Origin: Hyphomicrobiales bacterium
GTDB lineage: Bacteria; Pseudomonadota; Alphaproteobacteria; Rhizobiales; Kaistiaceae
Assembly: GCA_017305635.1 (NCBI GenBank)
Contig: JAFKKF010000018.1
Location: 47,186 to 111,185, forward strand
Length of the DNA stretch: 64,000 bases
Reading direction: 5' to 3'
The notes under the pieces are model-generated. The model had not been told where the DNA came from. It searched no databases and saw only the letters and a list, made by a program, of their open reading frames with translations. Made by a program: the position numbers and the translations under genes. Positions 17,539 to 25,821 of the stretch are shown piece by piece (the first letter of the stretch is position 1; the number at the start of each line of letters is the position of its first letter).

Positions 17539-18549
17539 GTGGCCGGCTCGAACGAGGCCGGGAAGGCGGATGCGCTCCAGCCCCACGGGGCCGGGACCCT
17601 CCGCCTCTCCCGGCCGGTCCTTCTTCTCCTCGTCATCGTCGTCCTGTTCGCCGCCCTCGTTGCCCTCTACGGCTTCGACGCGACCGCGCAGGCGACGGTG
17701 AACGGCCTCGTCGCCGGCGGCTATCTCGGCCTCGGCGCCATCGGCCTTTCGCTCATCCTCGGCATCCTGAAGCTCGTCAACTTCGCCCATGGCGACCTCC
17801 TCGTCGCCGGCGCCTATTTCACTATTCTCTTCGGCTGGCTCGGGTTGCCGCTGGTCGTCGCGATGCTCTTCGCCATGATCGCGACCGCGGCCCTCGCCGT
17901 CCTCACCGAGAAGGTCGTCTGGCAGCCGCTCCGTCAGGCCGGCGCGGGAACGCTGCAGCTCTTCCTCTCGGCGATCGGGCTGGCGCTGGTGCTCCGCTTC
18001 GGCATCCAGTTCTTCGCCGGCAGCCAGGTGCGTACGCTCGGCGCCGACATCGTCTCCTCGATCACCATCGGGCCGATCCACCTCGGCACGCTGCAGGCGG
18101 TCGCCCTGGTCACCGGGCTCGTCGTCATGGCCGTGGTCGGGCTCGCGCTTCGCTTCACCGGCATCGGCAAGGAAATGCGCGCCTTCGCCGACAACCGTGC
18201 GCTCGCCGAGGTCTCGGGCATCAATACCCGCCGGATCATCGACGTCACCTGGGCAGCCTCCGGCTTCCTCGCCGCGCTTGCCGGCATCCTCTATGCGGTC
18301 GCCATCGGCAGCTTCAATCCCAACTTCGGCGTGACGCTCCTCCTCAGCCTCTTCGCCGCCACCGTCCTCGGCGGCATCGGCAATGCCTATGGCGCGCTGA
18401 TCGGCGGCCTCGTCATCGGCCTCTCGCAGGAATGGTCGACGCTTCTCCTCAACGCGCGCTGGAAGCCGGCGGTCGGCTTCGCGCTCCTCATCCTCATGCT
18501 CCTCCTGATGCCGCAGGGCATCTTCGGCAAGGCGAGGCGGCGGTCATGA
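17539..18549 (+). CDS. LivH-type ABC permease
   Basis: This 336-residue inner-membrane permease starts at GTG 17539. After a polar N-terminal tail of about 25 residues come the family-specific NGLVAGGYLGLGAIGLSLILGILKLVNFAHGD (about residues 54-85) and the C-terminal GGIGNAYGALIGG. Its stop overlaps the next start in ATGA. With LivM it forms the translocation path. Confidence 0.88.
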   Translation: MAGSNEAGKADALQPHGAGTLRLSRPVLLLLVIVVLFAALVALYGFDATAQATVNGLVAGGYLGLGAIGLSLILGILKLVNFAHGDLLVAGAYFTILFGWLGLPLVVAMLFAMIATAALAVLTEKVVWQPLRQAGAGTLQLFLSAIGLALVLRFGIQFFAGSQVRTLGADIVSSITIGPIHLGTLQAVALVTGLVVMAVVGLALRFTGIGKEMRAFADNRALAEVSGINTRRIIDVTWAASGFLAALAGILYAVAIGSFNPNFGVTLLLSLFAATVLGGIGNAYGALIGGLVIGLSQEWSTLLLNARWKPAVGFALLILMLLLMPQGIFGKARRRS

Positions 18550-19472
18550 GCGTCGACTTCTGGATCAATGTCGGCGTGCTTGCCGGCATCTACGGCATCT
18601 TCACCCTCGGCCTGCAGCTGAATGCCGGCTTCATCGGCCTCCTCAATTTCGGGCAGGCCGGCTTCATGGCGATCGGTGCCTATGCCGTCGGGCTGCTCGT
18701 CGTCGATTTCGGCTGGTCGCTGTGGCTGGCGCTGCTCGCCGGCATCCTGCTCGCCGTCATCGGCGGGCTCTTCGTCGGCATATCCTCGCTGCGGCTGCGC
18801 TCCGACCATTTCGCCATCGCCACCATCGCCTTTGCCGAGATCGTCCGCTACGTGCTGCAGAACGCCGAGTTCTCCGGCGGCAACCAGGGCGTCCTCGGCT
18901 ATGACGAGGAATGGCGGACGCTTTCCGACTGGGCGCTGGCGAAGCTCGCCCTGATCGGCCTCGGCGACTATACGCAGCTCCCCCTGTTCATCGCGGTCTG
19001 GCTGGCCTTCCTCGTCCTCCTCGCCGTGCTCATCGTCCTGCAGGGGACGCCGTGGGGCAGGGTGCTCCGCGGCATCCGCGAGGACGAGGACGCCACCGCC
19101 GCTCTCGGCAAGAACGTCTTCGCCTACAAGCTCCAGTCCCTCGCCATCGCCGCGGCACTCGCCGCCGTCGCCGGCTTCTTCGTCGCCCTCAACGTCACCT
19201 TCCTCTATCCGAGCGTCTTCGACCCGACCTTCACCTTCTTCGGCTATGCCATGCTGGTCCTCGGCGGCTTCGCGAGCTATGGCGGCGTGGTCCTCGGCGG
19301 CATCCTCTTCTGGACGCTCCTCGAGGGCACGCGCCTCTTCGACACGGCGCTCTCGGCCGGGCAGCAGGCCTCGCTCCGCTTCATCATCGTCGGGTTCTTT
19401 CTCCTGCTCCTCAGCCGGCTCCGCCCCCAGGGGCTCCTCGGCAACCGCGCCGAGATGCGGGTGCGCCCATGA
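18546..19472 (+). CDS. LivM-type ABC permease
   Basis: The 308-residue permease has the LivM hallmarks: GFIGLLNFGQAGFMAIGAY (about residues 25-45), RLRSDHFAIATIAFAEI, and RGIREDEDATAALGKNVFAYKL, which is the cytoplasmic coupling loop. It starts and ends in 4-base ATGA overlaps with its neighbours. No extra ATPase domain is fused. Confidence 0.88.
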   Translation: MSVDFWINVGVLAGIYGIFTLGLQLNAGFIGLLNFGQAGFMAIGAYAVGLLVVDFGWSLWLALLAGILLAVIGGLFVGISSLRLRSDHFAIATIAFAEIVRYVLQNAEFSGGNQGVLGYDEEWRTLSDWALAKLALIGLGDYTQLPLFIAVWLAFLVLLAVLIVLQGTPWGRVLRGIREDEDATAALGKNVFAYKLQSLAIAAALAAVAGFFVALNVTFLYPSVFDPTFTFFGYAMLVLGGFASYGGVVLGGILFWTLLEGTRLFDTALSAGQQASLRFIIVGFFLLLLSRLRPQGLLGNRAEMRVRP

Positions 19473-20260
19473 CCGCGCCCGCCGGCCCGATCCTTGAAGT
19501 CCGTGGCGCGGTGAAGGCCTTCGACGGCCTGCTCGCCGTCGCCGGCGCGAGCTTCGACGTCGAGCGCGGCTCGATCACCGCGCTGATCGGCCCGAACGGC
19601 GCCGGCAAGACGACCATGTTCGACCTCCTCAGCGGCTTTGGCCGGCCGGATGCCGGCACCATCCGGCTCGCCGGCCGCGACATTGCCGGCATGGCGCCGT
19701 ACCGCATCGCCAATCTCGGGCTGGTTCGCACCTTCCAGCTCACCCGCGTGCTGGCCGGCATGTCGGTCATGGACAACATGCTGCTCGCCGCGCGCAACCA
19801 GCCGGGCGAGCACCTCGCCGCGCTGATCCTTTCGCCCGGACGGTCGCGGGCGGCGGAGGCGGCAGCGCGCGAATCCGCGATTGGCCTGCTCGCGACCTTC
19901 GGCCTCGCCGCCAAGGCGGGCGACTATGCCGGCGCGCTCTCGGGCGGCCAGCGGAAGCTCCTCGAGATCGCCCGCGCCCTGATGACCGGCCCGTCGATCG
20001 TGCTCCTCGACGAGCCCATGGCGGGCGTCAACCCGACCCTCGGCCGCGACATCCTCGACCACATCGCGGCCCTGAGGAGCGCGCGCGGCACCACCTTCCT
20101 CTTCGTCGAGCACGACATGGACGTGGTCATGACCCGTGCCGACAAGGTCATCGTCATGGCGCAGGGCCGCGTCATCGCCACCGGCACGCCCGCCGGGATC
20201 CGCGCCGATCCCGCGGTCGTCGAGGCCTATCTCGGCACGCCGCACGCGGTGGCGCCATGA
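19469..20260 (+). CDS. LivG-type ABC ATP-binding protein
   Basis: This 263-residue ATPase has Walker A GPNGAGKTT, signature LSGGQRKLLEIARA, Walker B IVLLDEPMAGVNP and switch His in FVEHDMDVV. The C-terminal extension VIATGTPAGIRADPAVVEAYLG is the conserved LivG tail. It begins and ends in ATGA overlaps. It acts as a heterodimer with the LivF-type ATPase that follows. Confidence 0.9.
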   Translation: MTAPAGPILEVRGAVKAFDGLLAVAGASFDVERGSITALIGPNGAGKTTMFDLLSGFGRPDAGTIRLAGRDIAGMAPYRIANLGLVRTFQLTRVLAGMSVMDNMLLAARNQPGEHLAALILSPGRSRAAEAAARESAIGLLATFGLAAKAGDYAGALSGGQRKLLEIARALMTGPSIVLLDEPMAGVNPTLGRDILDHIAALRSARGTTFLFVEHDMDVVMTRADKVIVMAQGRVIATGTPAGIRADPAVVEAYLGTPHAVAP

Positions 20261-20982
20261 GCGGCGAAGTCCTCGTCACGCGCGACCTCGTCGCCGGCTA
20301 CGTTCCGCAGGTCGATATCCTGAACGGCGTCAGCATCGTCGTGGCGGAGGGCGAGATCGTCACCGTCGTCGGGCCGAACGGGGCGGGCAAGTCGACGCTC
20401 CTCAAGGCGCTCATCGGCCTCGTCGCGCCGAAGGGCGGCAGCATCCTCCTCGCGGGCCGGCCCATATCCGGCCTGCCGCCGAGCGCCATCGTCCGCCAGG
20501 GCCTCGGCTACGTGCCGCAGCGCGAGAACGTCTTCGAATCCATGCCCATCGAGGAGAATCTCGAGATCGGGTTGAAGCCCCGGCCGGGCCTCGGCCTGCG
20601 TCGGCGGCTGGACGCTATGTATGCGCTCTTCCCGCGCCTCGGCGAGCGCCGCCGGCAGGTCGCCGGCAGCCTGTCGGGCGGCGAGCGCCAGATGCTCGCC
20701 ATGGCCCGCGCCCTGATGCCGGAGCCGAAGATCCTCCTTCTCGACGAGCCGACCGCGGGCCTCGCGCCGCGCTTTGTCGACCTGATGTTCGAGCAGGTCG
20801 CGGCGGTCAACCGGAGCGGCGTCACCATCCTCATGGTCGAGCAGAACGCCGCGCGCGCCCTCGCCATGTCGCATCGCGGCTATGTCCTCGACCTCGGCCG
20901 CAATGCCCACGAGGGCGCCGGCCCGGCGCTCGCCCGCGACCCGAAGGTCGCCGACCTTTACCTCGGAGGACTGCATGGCTGA
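20257..20982 (+). CDS. LivF-type ABC ATP-binding protein
   Basis: The 241-residue ATPase has Walker A GPNGAGKST, signature LSGGERQMLAMARA, Walker B ILLLDEPTAGLAP and a histidine-free switch (MVEQNAARAL), as is normal for LivF. The C-terminus ADLYLGG is the expected LivF ending. Its last 8 bases overlap the thioesterase gene, tying transport to CoA metabolism in one transcript. Confidence 0.9.
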   Translation: MSGEVLVTRDLVAGYVPQVDILNGVSIVVAEGEIVTVVGPNGAGKSTLLKALIGLVAPKGGSILLAGRPISGLPPSAIVRQGLGYVPQRENVFESMPIEENLEIGLKPRPGLGLRRRLDAMYALFPRLGERRRQVAGSLSGGERQMLAMARALMPEPKILLLDEPTAGLAPRFVDLMFEQVAAVNRSGVTILMVEQNAARALAMSHRGYVLDLGRNAHEGAGPALARDPKVADLYLGGLHG

Positions 20983-21394
20983 GAAGGCCGGCTACGATTT
21001 CGATGCGCTCGCGGCGCAGGTGCGCAATTCGCCGTTCCACCGCTGGCTCGGCGTCGAGCTCGCCAAGCTCGACGACGACGGCATCGAGATCCTCATGCCC
21101 TGGCGCGAGGAATTCGTCTCCGATCCGGAGATCCGCTATACCCATGGCGGCATCCTCGCTACCCTCATCGACCTCGCCGGCGACTATGCCGTCGCTGCGA
21201 AGCTCGGGCGGGGCGTCCCGACGGTCGACATGCGCGTCGATTTCCATCGCGTGGCACTGCCCGGCCCGCTCGTCGCGCGCGCCAGCGTCGTCAAGATCGG
21301 CGGCACGCTCGCCACCGCCGAGGCGCGGGTCTTCGATGGCGACGAGAAACTGGTCGCGAGCGGCCGCGGCGTCTATCTCACCCTCCAGCGTTGA
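20975..21394 (+). CDS. PaaI-type hotdog thioesterase
   Basis: This 139-residue single hotdog-domain protein shows the PaaI pattern: YTHGGILATLIDLAGDYAVA (about residues 57-77, with a Gly-Gly turn and Asp on the central helix) and TVDMRVDFHRVALPGPLVARASV. It starts within the end of the LivF gene behind CGGAGGA. Family members hydrolyse acyl-CoA (aryl- or medium-chain) thioesters to release CoA. It probably recycles CoA from dead-end products of the ligase encoded two genes downstream. The TetR regulator of this locus appears to carry a related domain. Confidence 0.85.
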   Translation: MAEKAGYDFDALAAQVRNSPFHRWLGVELAKLDDDGIEILMPWREEFVSDPEIRYTHGGILATLIDLAGDYAVAAKLGRGVPTVDMRVDFHRVALPGPLVARASVVKIGGTLATAEARVFDGDEKLVASGRGVYLTLQR

Positions 21395-21408
21395 CCGGAA
21401 GCAGCACC

Positions 21409-22032
21409 ATGACCGTCGAACTCGATCATCTCCTCTGGGCCGCGCCCGATCTCGACACCGGCTCGGCCACCATCGGCGCGATCCTCGGCGTCGCGCCGGC
21501 GCGCGGCGGCTCCCATCCCGGCTTCGGCACCCGCAACAGCCTGCTGTCCCTGGGCGACGCCTACCTCGAGGTCATCGCCCCCGATCCAGCCCAGTCGCTC
21601 GAGGGAAACCGCGGCGGCGACATCGCCGCCATGAGCCGGCCCGGCCTCATCACCTTCGCCGTGCGTACCACCGACATCGGCGCCTACCAGGCGGCGGCCG
21701 CCAAGGCGGGCGTGACGACGCGCGGCCCCGTCGCCATGGGGCGCACGCGGCCGGACGGCGTCCGCCTCGACTGGGAATGCCTCTACATCACCGACAAGAC
21801 CTATAGCGAATTCATCCCCTTCGCCATCGACTGGAAGAACTCGCCCCATCCCTCGGCCTCGACGCCGGCCGGCGGCCGCCTCGTCAGCTTCGCCGTCCTC
21901 CATCCCGATCCGGCCCCGCTCGCCGCGATCTACCGGACGATGGGCATCGGCGTCGCCGTCAAGGGTGCCGCCTCCCCCGGCTTCCTCGCGGTCATCGATA
22001 CGCCGCGCGGCGAGGTCGTTCTGACCGCCTGA
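21409..22032 (+). CDS. VOC/glyoxalase-like domain protein
   Basis: The 207-residue protein matches the Glyoxalase_3-type VOC family: VELDHLLWAAPDLDTGSATIGAILGV at the N-terminus and RNSLLSLGDAYLEVIAPDP about 40 residues on. Metal-ligand candidates are His at about residue 6 and Glu near residue 56. It starts 14 bases after the thioesterase stop. Function is unknown; VOC proteins include dioxygenases, isomerases and resistance proteins. Confidence 0.75.
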   Translation: MTVELDHLLWAAPDLDTGSATIGAILGVAPARGGSHPGFGTRNSLLSLGDAYLEVIAPDPAQSLEGNRGGDIAAMSRPGLITFAVRTTDIGAYQAAAAKAGVTTRGPVAMGRTRPDGVRLDWECLYITDKTYSEFIPFAIDWKNSPHPSASTPAGGRLVSFAVLHPDPAPLAAIYRTMGIGVAVKGAASPGFLAVIDTPRGEVVLTA

Positions 22033-22060
22033 CCCGACCATCCGTACAGAGCCTCCCGCC

Positions 22061-23629
22061 ATGCCCATCACGCCCGACGATTCGCGCTGGAACAATCTCG
22101 GCTACTGGAACCACGATGCCGCCCGGACATACCCGGACAACATCGCGATCATCGACCTTTGCCGCAGCGAGCCGCGCGAGCTGCGCTACCGCGAGCTCGA
22201 GGAGCGCCTCGATCGCGTCGCACGGCTTCTCACCACGGCCGGGCTGAAGCCCGGCGACCGGCTCGCCATGTCGGTCGGCAACCGCTTCGAGTTCATCGAG
22301 ATCTTCTTCGGCGCGATGCGCGCCGGCATCGTGCCGGTGCCGCTCAACACCAAGCTGGGTGCCGACACGCTCGACTACATCATGCGCGATGCCGGCTGCG
22401 TCGGCGCGGTGGTCGAGGAGGCGGCCAATCCGCATGTCGCCGAGCTTGCCGAGGCGATCGGCATCCCGGTCCGCTTCGCCTTCGAGGCGCGGCCCGGCTG
22501 GCAGGAATACGAGCCGGCGCTGATGGCAAGCGAGCCGCATTTCGACCCGCTCCGCCTCGCCGACGAGCATCCTTCCTTCCAGCCCTACACCTCGGGCTCG
22601 ACCGGCAAGCCGAAGGGCGTGGTGCTCACCCATGCCGGCCAATGCTGGTGGGTGCGCTGCCTGCAGAAATACTGGCGCGGCGTCCCCGGGCACCGCGCGC
22701 TCGCGGCGGTGCCCCTCTATCACAAGAACGCCATGGCGGGCGCCATCAAGCCTAACCTCAGCTGGGGCGCCTCGGTGGTGCTCCTCCCGAATTTCGAGCC
22801 GCGGCGTTTCCTGAAGACGCTCGCCGAATACCGCTGCACCCATGCCGGCGCCGTGCCCGCCGTCTTCACGCTCCTCCTCCAGGAGCGCGACCTCATCGCC
22901 TCCCTCGACTTCTCCGCCCTGAAGGGCCTGAAGATCGGCTCCGCGCCGACGCCGAAGGAACTGCTCGACGCGGTCGAGGCCGCCTTCGGCGTCGCCGCCT
23001 CGGAGAGCTACGGGCTCACCGAAGGCGGGCCGGTGATGATCGGCACGCCCGTCGATGGGCGCCCCGTGCCCCATGGCAGCTGCGGCGTCGTCTGGCCGGA
23101 GGGCGAGGTGAAGCTCGTCGATGCCGACGGCAACGAGAACGGCAGCTATGGCGAGCTGGTCGTGCGCAATCCCGGCGTCACCCCCGGCTACTGGAAGCTG
23201 CCCGAGGTCAACCGGGAGCGCCTGCACGACGGCTGGCTGAAGACCGGCGACGTCTTCTCGAAGGATCCCGACGGCTTCTTCTATTTCCGCGGCCGCACCG
23301 ACGACATGTTCAATTCCGGCGGCGAGAACATCTACCCGCTCGAGGTCGAGAACATGCTCCTCCGCAACCCGGCGGTGGCGGAGGTCTCGGTCGTGCCGGT
23401 GCCGCACCGGATCAAGGGCGAGGTGCCGGTCGCCATGGTGGTCAAGGCGAAGGGCCGCGAGACCAGCGAGGAGGAGCTGAAGGCCTTCTGCCTTGCCTCG
23501 GGCCCCGCCTATGCCCATCCGCGCCGCATCGTCTTCGTCGACCAGATGCCGCTGAACGGGCCCGGCAAGATCGATCGCAAGGTGGTCGAGAAGCTGATGC
23601 GCGAGCGCTTCGGCACGCTCGGCGGCTAG
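22061..23629 (+). CDS. Acyl/aryl-CoA synthetase (AMP-forming)
   Basis: The 522-residue class I adenylate-forming enzyme has the P-loop-like motif YTSGSTGKPKG (about residue 176), the A5-type ESYGLTEGGPV, the A7/A8 region LKTGDVFSKDPDGFFYFRGRTDDMFNSGGENIYP and the catalytic lysine region GPGKIDRK near the C-terminus. It converts a carboxylate, ATP and CoA to acyl-CoA, AMP and PPi. With the Liv-type importer it would trap an imported acid in the cell. The exact substrate cannot be read from the sequence. Confidence 0.88.
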   Translation: MPITPDDSRWNNLGYWNHDAARTYPDNIAIIDLCRSEPRELRYRELEERLDRVARLLTTAGLKPGDRLAMSVGNRFEFIEIFFGAMRAGIVPVPLNTKLGADTLDYIMRDAGCVGAVVEEAANPHVAELAEAIGIPVRFAFEARPGWQEYEPALMASEPHFDPLRLADEHPSFQPYTSGSTGKPKGVVLTHAGQCWWVRCLQKYWRGVPGHRALAAVPLYHKNAMAGAIKPNLSWGASVVLLPNFEPRRFLKTLAEYRCTHAGAVPAVFTLLLQERDLIASLDFSALKGLKIGSAPTPKELLDAVEAAFGVAASESYGLTEGGPVMIGTPVDGRPVPHGSCGVVWPEGEVKLVDADGNENGSYGELVVRNPGVTPGYWKLPEVNRERLHDGWLKTGDVFSKDPDGFFYFRGRTDDMFNSGGENIYPLEVENMLLRNPAVAEVSVVPVPHRIKGEVPVAMVVKAKGRETSEEELKAFCLASGPAYAHPRRIVFVDQMPLNGPGKIDRKVVEKLMRERFGTLGG

Positions 23630-23652
23630 AGAGAAGAGCAGGGAGTGCCGCA

Positions 23653-24669
23653 ATGCGCGCTGTCGTAACCTATGAGCATGGCGGCCTCGACCGGCTGGTC
23701 TACGAGCCGGACTATCGCGATCCGGTCGCCGGCCCCGGCGACGTTATCCTCAGGGTCCACGCCTGCACCCTCAATTACCACGACGTCTTCACCCGCCGCG
23801 GCATGCCCGGCATCAAGGTGCCGCTGCCGCTCGTCCTCGGCATCGACGTCGCCGGCGAGGTCGCCGCGCTCGGCCCCGGGGTCTCCGGCTTTTCCGTCGG
23901 CGACCGCGTGCTCGTCGACCCGATCGAGCGCGTCAATGGCGGCCTCCTCGGCGAGAGCTTCGATGGCGGCCTCGCCGAGCTCGTCCGTGTCCCGGCGCAC
24001 ATGCTCATCGCGCTGCCCGACGATGTCGGCTTCGCCGAGGCTGCCGCCCTTCCCGTCGCCTATGGCACCGCCTATCGCATGATGCTGACCCGCGGAAAGA
24101 TCCAGGCGGGCGAGACGGTCCTGGTGCTCGGCGCATCGGGCGGCGTCGGCACCTGCTGCGTGCAGCTCGCCAAGCAGGCCGGCGCGACGGTGATCGCCTG
24201 CGCCTCCAGCGACGAGAAGCTGGCGCGGCTGGAAGCGCTCGGTGCCGACGTGACCATCAACTACGCCACCACCGACTGGGTGGCCGAGTGCCGCAACCGG
24301 TTCGGCCGGGCGCGCGTGTCGCACAGGAACGAGGGCGGTATCGACGTCGTGGTCAACTTCACCGGTGGCGAGACCTGGGTGCCGTCGCTGAAGGTGATGC
24401 GCCGTGACGGGCGCCTGCTCACCTGCGGCGCCACGGCGGGCTATGACCCGGCCGAGGACCTCCGCCTCATCTGGACCTTCGAGCTCAACATCGTCGGCTC
24501 GAACGGGTGGTCGCGCGACGACATACTGGCGCTCCTGACGCTGGTCCGGGAAAAGAAGCTCGAGCCGGTCCTTCACCCGGAACGTTTCCCGCTCGAACGG
24601 GCGGTCGACGCCATGCGCCTCCTCGATGACCGCGGGGTCTATGGCAAGGTCGTGGTCGAGCCGGGCTAG
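23653..24669 (+). CDS. MDR-family zinc-type/quinone oxidoreductase
   Basis: This 338-residue medium-chain dehydrogenase/reductase has the GroES-like N-terminal domain (LNYHDVFTRRGMPG, LGIDVAGEV) and a nucleotide-binding GASGGVGTCCVQLAKQAG motif near residue 160. The cysteine cluster for structural zinc is absent, which favours a zinc-independent quinone/enoyl reductase type. Its closest relative in the window is the adh gene of the acpXL cluster, which keeps the cysteines. It ends the transport/CoA-ligase operon. An acyl-CoA or enoyl-CoA reduction step is plausible but unproven. Confidence 0.83.
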   Translation: MRAVVTYEHGGLDRLVYEPDYRDPVAGPGDVILRVHACTLNYHDVFTRRGMPGIKVPLPLVLGIDVAGEVAALGPGVSGFSVGDRVLVDPIERVNGGLLGESFDGGLAELVRVPAHMLIALPDDVGFAEAAALPVAYGTAYRMMLTRGKIQAGETVLVLGASGGVGTCCVQLAKQAGATVIACASSDEKLARLEALGADVTINYATTDWVAECRNRFGRARVSHRNEGGIDVVVNFTGGETWVPSLKVMRRDGRLLTCGATAGYDPAEDLRLIWTFELNIVGSNGWSRDDILALLTLVREKKLEPVLHPERFPLERAVDAMRLLDDRGVYGKVVVEPG

Positions 24670-24837
24670 GTCTCCTGCTCTTGTCAGGGGCGTGGCAGCG
24701 ATGTGCCCGGGCCCCCGGCCCGTGCGGCCGATGATGGCTCGACTTCGACCGGTTCCGCACCATTTAATGGACCTTCCGGTTGGGCTGCTGATCGCATCGC
24801 TTCGGCCGTCCGGCGCAGATGATCGCTTGGAGGACCC

Positions 24838-25761
24838 ATGCAGATGAAATTCGTGCACCTGGTTGCGGCCGCCGCGTTCGGCCTCGCGGTTGCGGCCGCG
24901 CCCGCCATCGCCGCCGACGGCAAGATCGTCGTCGGCTCCAAGATCGACACCGAGGGCTCGCTCCTCGGCAACATGATCCTCGCCGTCCTCGACCATGCCG
25001 GCCTGCCGACCGAGAACAAGATCTCGCTCGGCCCGACCAAGATCGTGCGCACGGCGCTGCTCTCCGGCGAGATCGACGTCTATCCGGAATATACCGGCAA
25101 CGCCGCCTACTTCTTCAACGTCGATTCCGATCCGGTCTGGAAGAATGCCGCCGCTGGATACGAGAAGGCGAAAGAGCTCGACGTTGCCAACAAGGTCGTC
25201 TGGCTGACGCCGGCGCCGGCCAACAATGCCTGGGCGATCTCGATCAGGAAGGACCTCGCCGAGGGCGAGAAGCTCGCCACCCTCGACGATTTCGGCAAGT
25301 GGGTCGCCGGCGGCGGCAAGGTGAAGCTCGCCGGCTCCGCCGAGTTCGTCGAGAGCCCGGCGGCGCTCCCCGCCTTCCAGGCGGCCTATGGCTTCAAGCT
25401 GAACGCCGACCAGCTCCTCGTCCTTTCAGGTGGCGACACCGCGGCGACCGAGAAGGCGGCGGCGGAGGGCACCTCCGGTGTCAATGCCGCCATGGCCTAC
25501 GGCACCGACGGCCAGCTCGCCGCCCTCGGCCTCGTGGTGCTGACCGACACCAAGGGCGTGCAGCCGGTCTATGAGCCGGCGCCGACCATCCGCGCCGATA
25601 CGCTGGCGAAGTACCCGCAGGTGGCGGACCTGCTGGCGCCGGTCTTCCAGTCGCTCTCCCTGGAGACCCTGCAGGCGCTGAACGCGAAGATCGCGGTCGA
25701 CGGCGAGGACGCGAAGAAGGTGGCGACCGACTACCTCACCGAAAAGGGTTTCCTGAAATAG
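24838..25761 (+). CDS. Orphan OsmF/OpuAC-type quaternary amine-binding protein
   Basis: The 307-residue exported protein (signal peptide to about residue 25, AIAA) has the OpuAC/OsmF start KIVVGSKIDTEGSLLGNMI and the motif LSGEIDVYPEYTGNAAYF, characteristic of glycine betaine/choline-type binding proteins. GGAGGA precedes the start, and ATG 24844 is an equally possible start. No permease or ATPase of this class is adjacent, so it must work with components encoded elsewhere. The 168 bases upstream show no clear regulatory site. Confidence 0.83.
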   Translation: MQMKFVHLVAAAAFGLAVAAAPAIAADGKIVVGSKIDTEGSLLGNMILAVLDHAGLPTENKISLGPTKIVRTALLSGEIDVYPEYTGNAAYFFNVDSDPVWKNAAAGYEKAKELDVANKVVWLTPAPANNAWAISIRKDLAEGEKLATLDDFGKWVAGGGKVKLAGSAEFVESPAALPAFQAAYGFKLNADQLLVLSGGDTAATEKAAAEGTSGVNAAMAYGTDGQLAALGLVVLTDTKGVQPVYEPAPTIRADTLAKYPQVADLLAPVFQSLSLETLQALNAKIAVDGEDAKKVATDYLTEKGFLK

Positions 25762-25786
25762 GGAAGGGTTCCCCGAGATAGGAATG

Positions 25787-25813
25787 GCGGCCGGAGGCGT
25801 CGCTTCCGGCCGC
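25787..25813. terminator. Stem-loop between convergent genes
   Basis: GCGGCCGGA and its exact complement TCCGGCCGC form a 9-bp stem, extendable inward by a few pairs, in the 60-base gap between the binding-protein stop and the convergent MFS gene stop. There is no T-run. It may serve both convergent transcripts. Confidence 0.55.
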
Positions 25814-25821
25814 TCCGCCCC

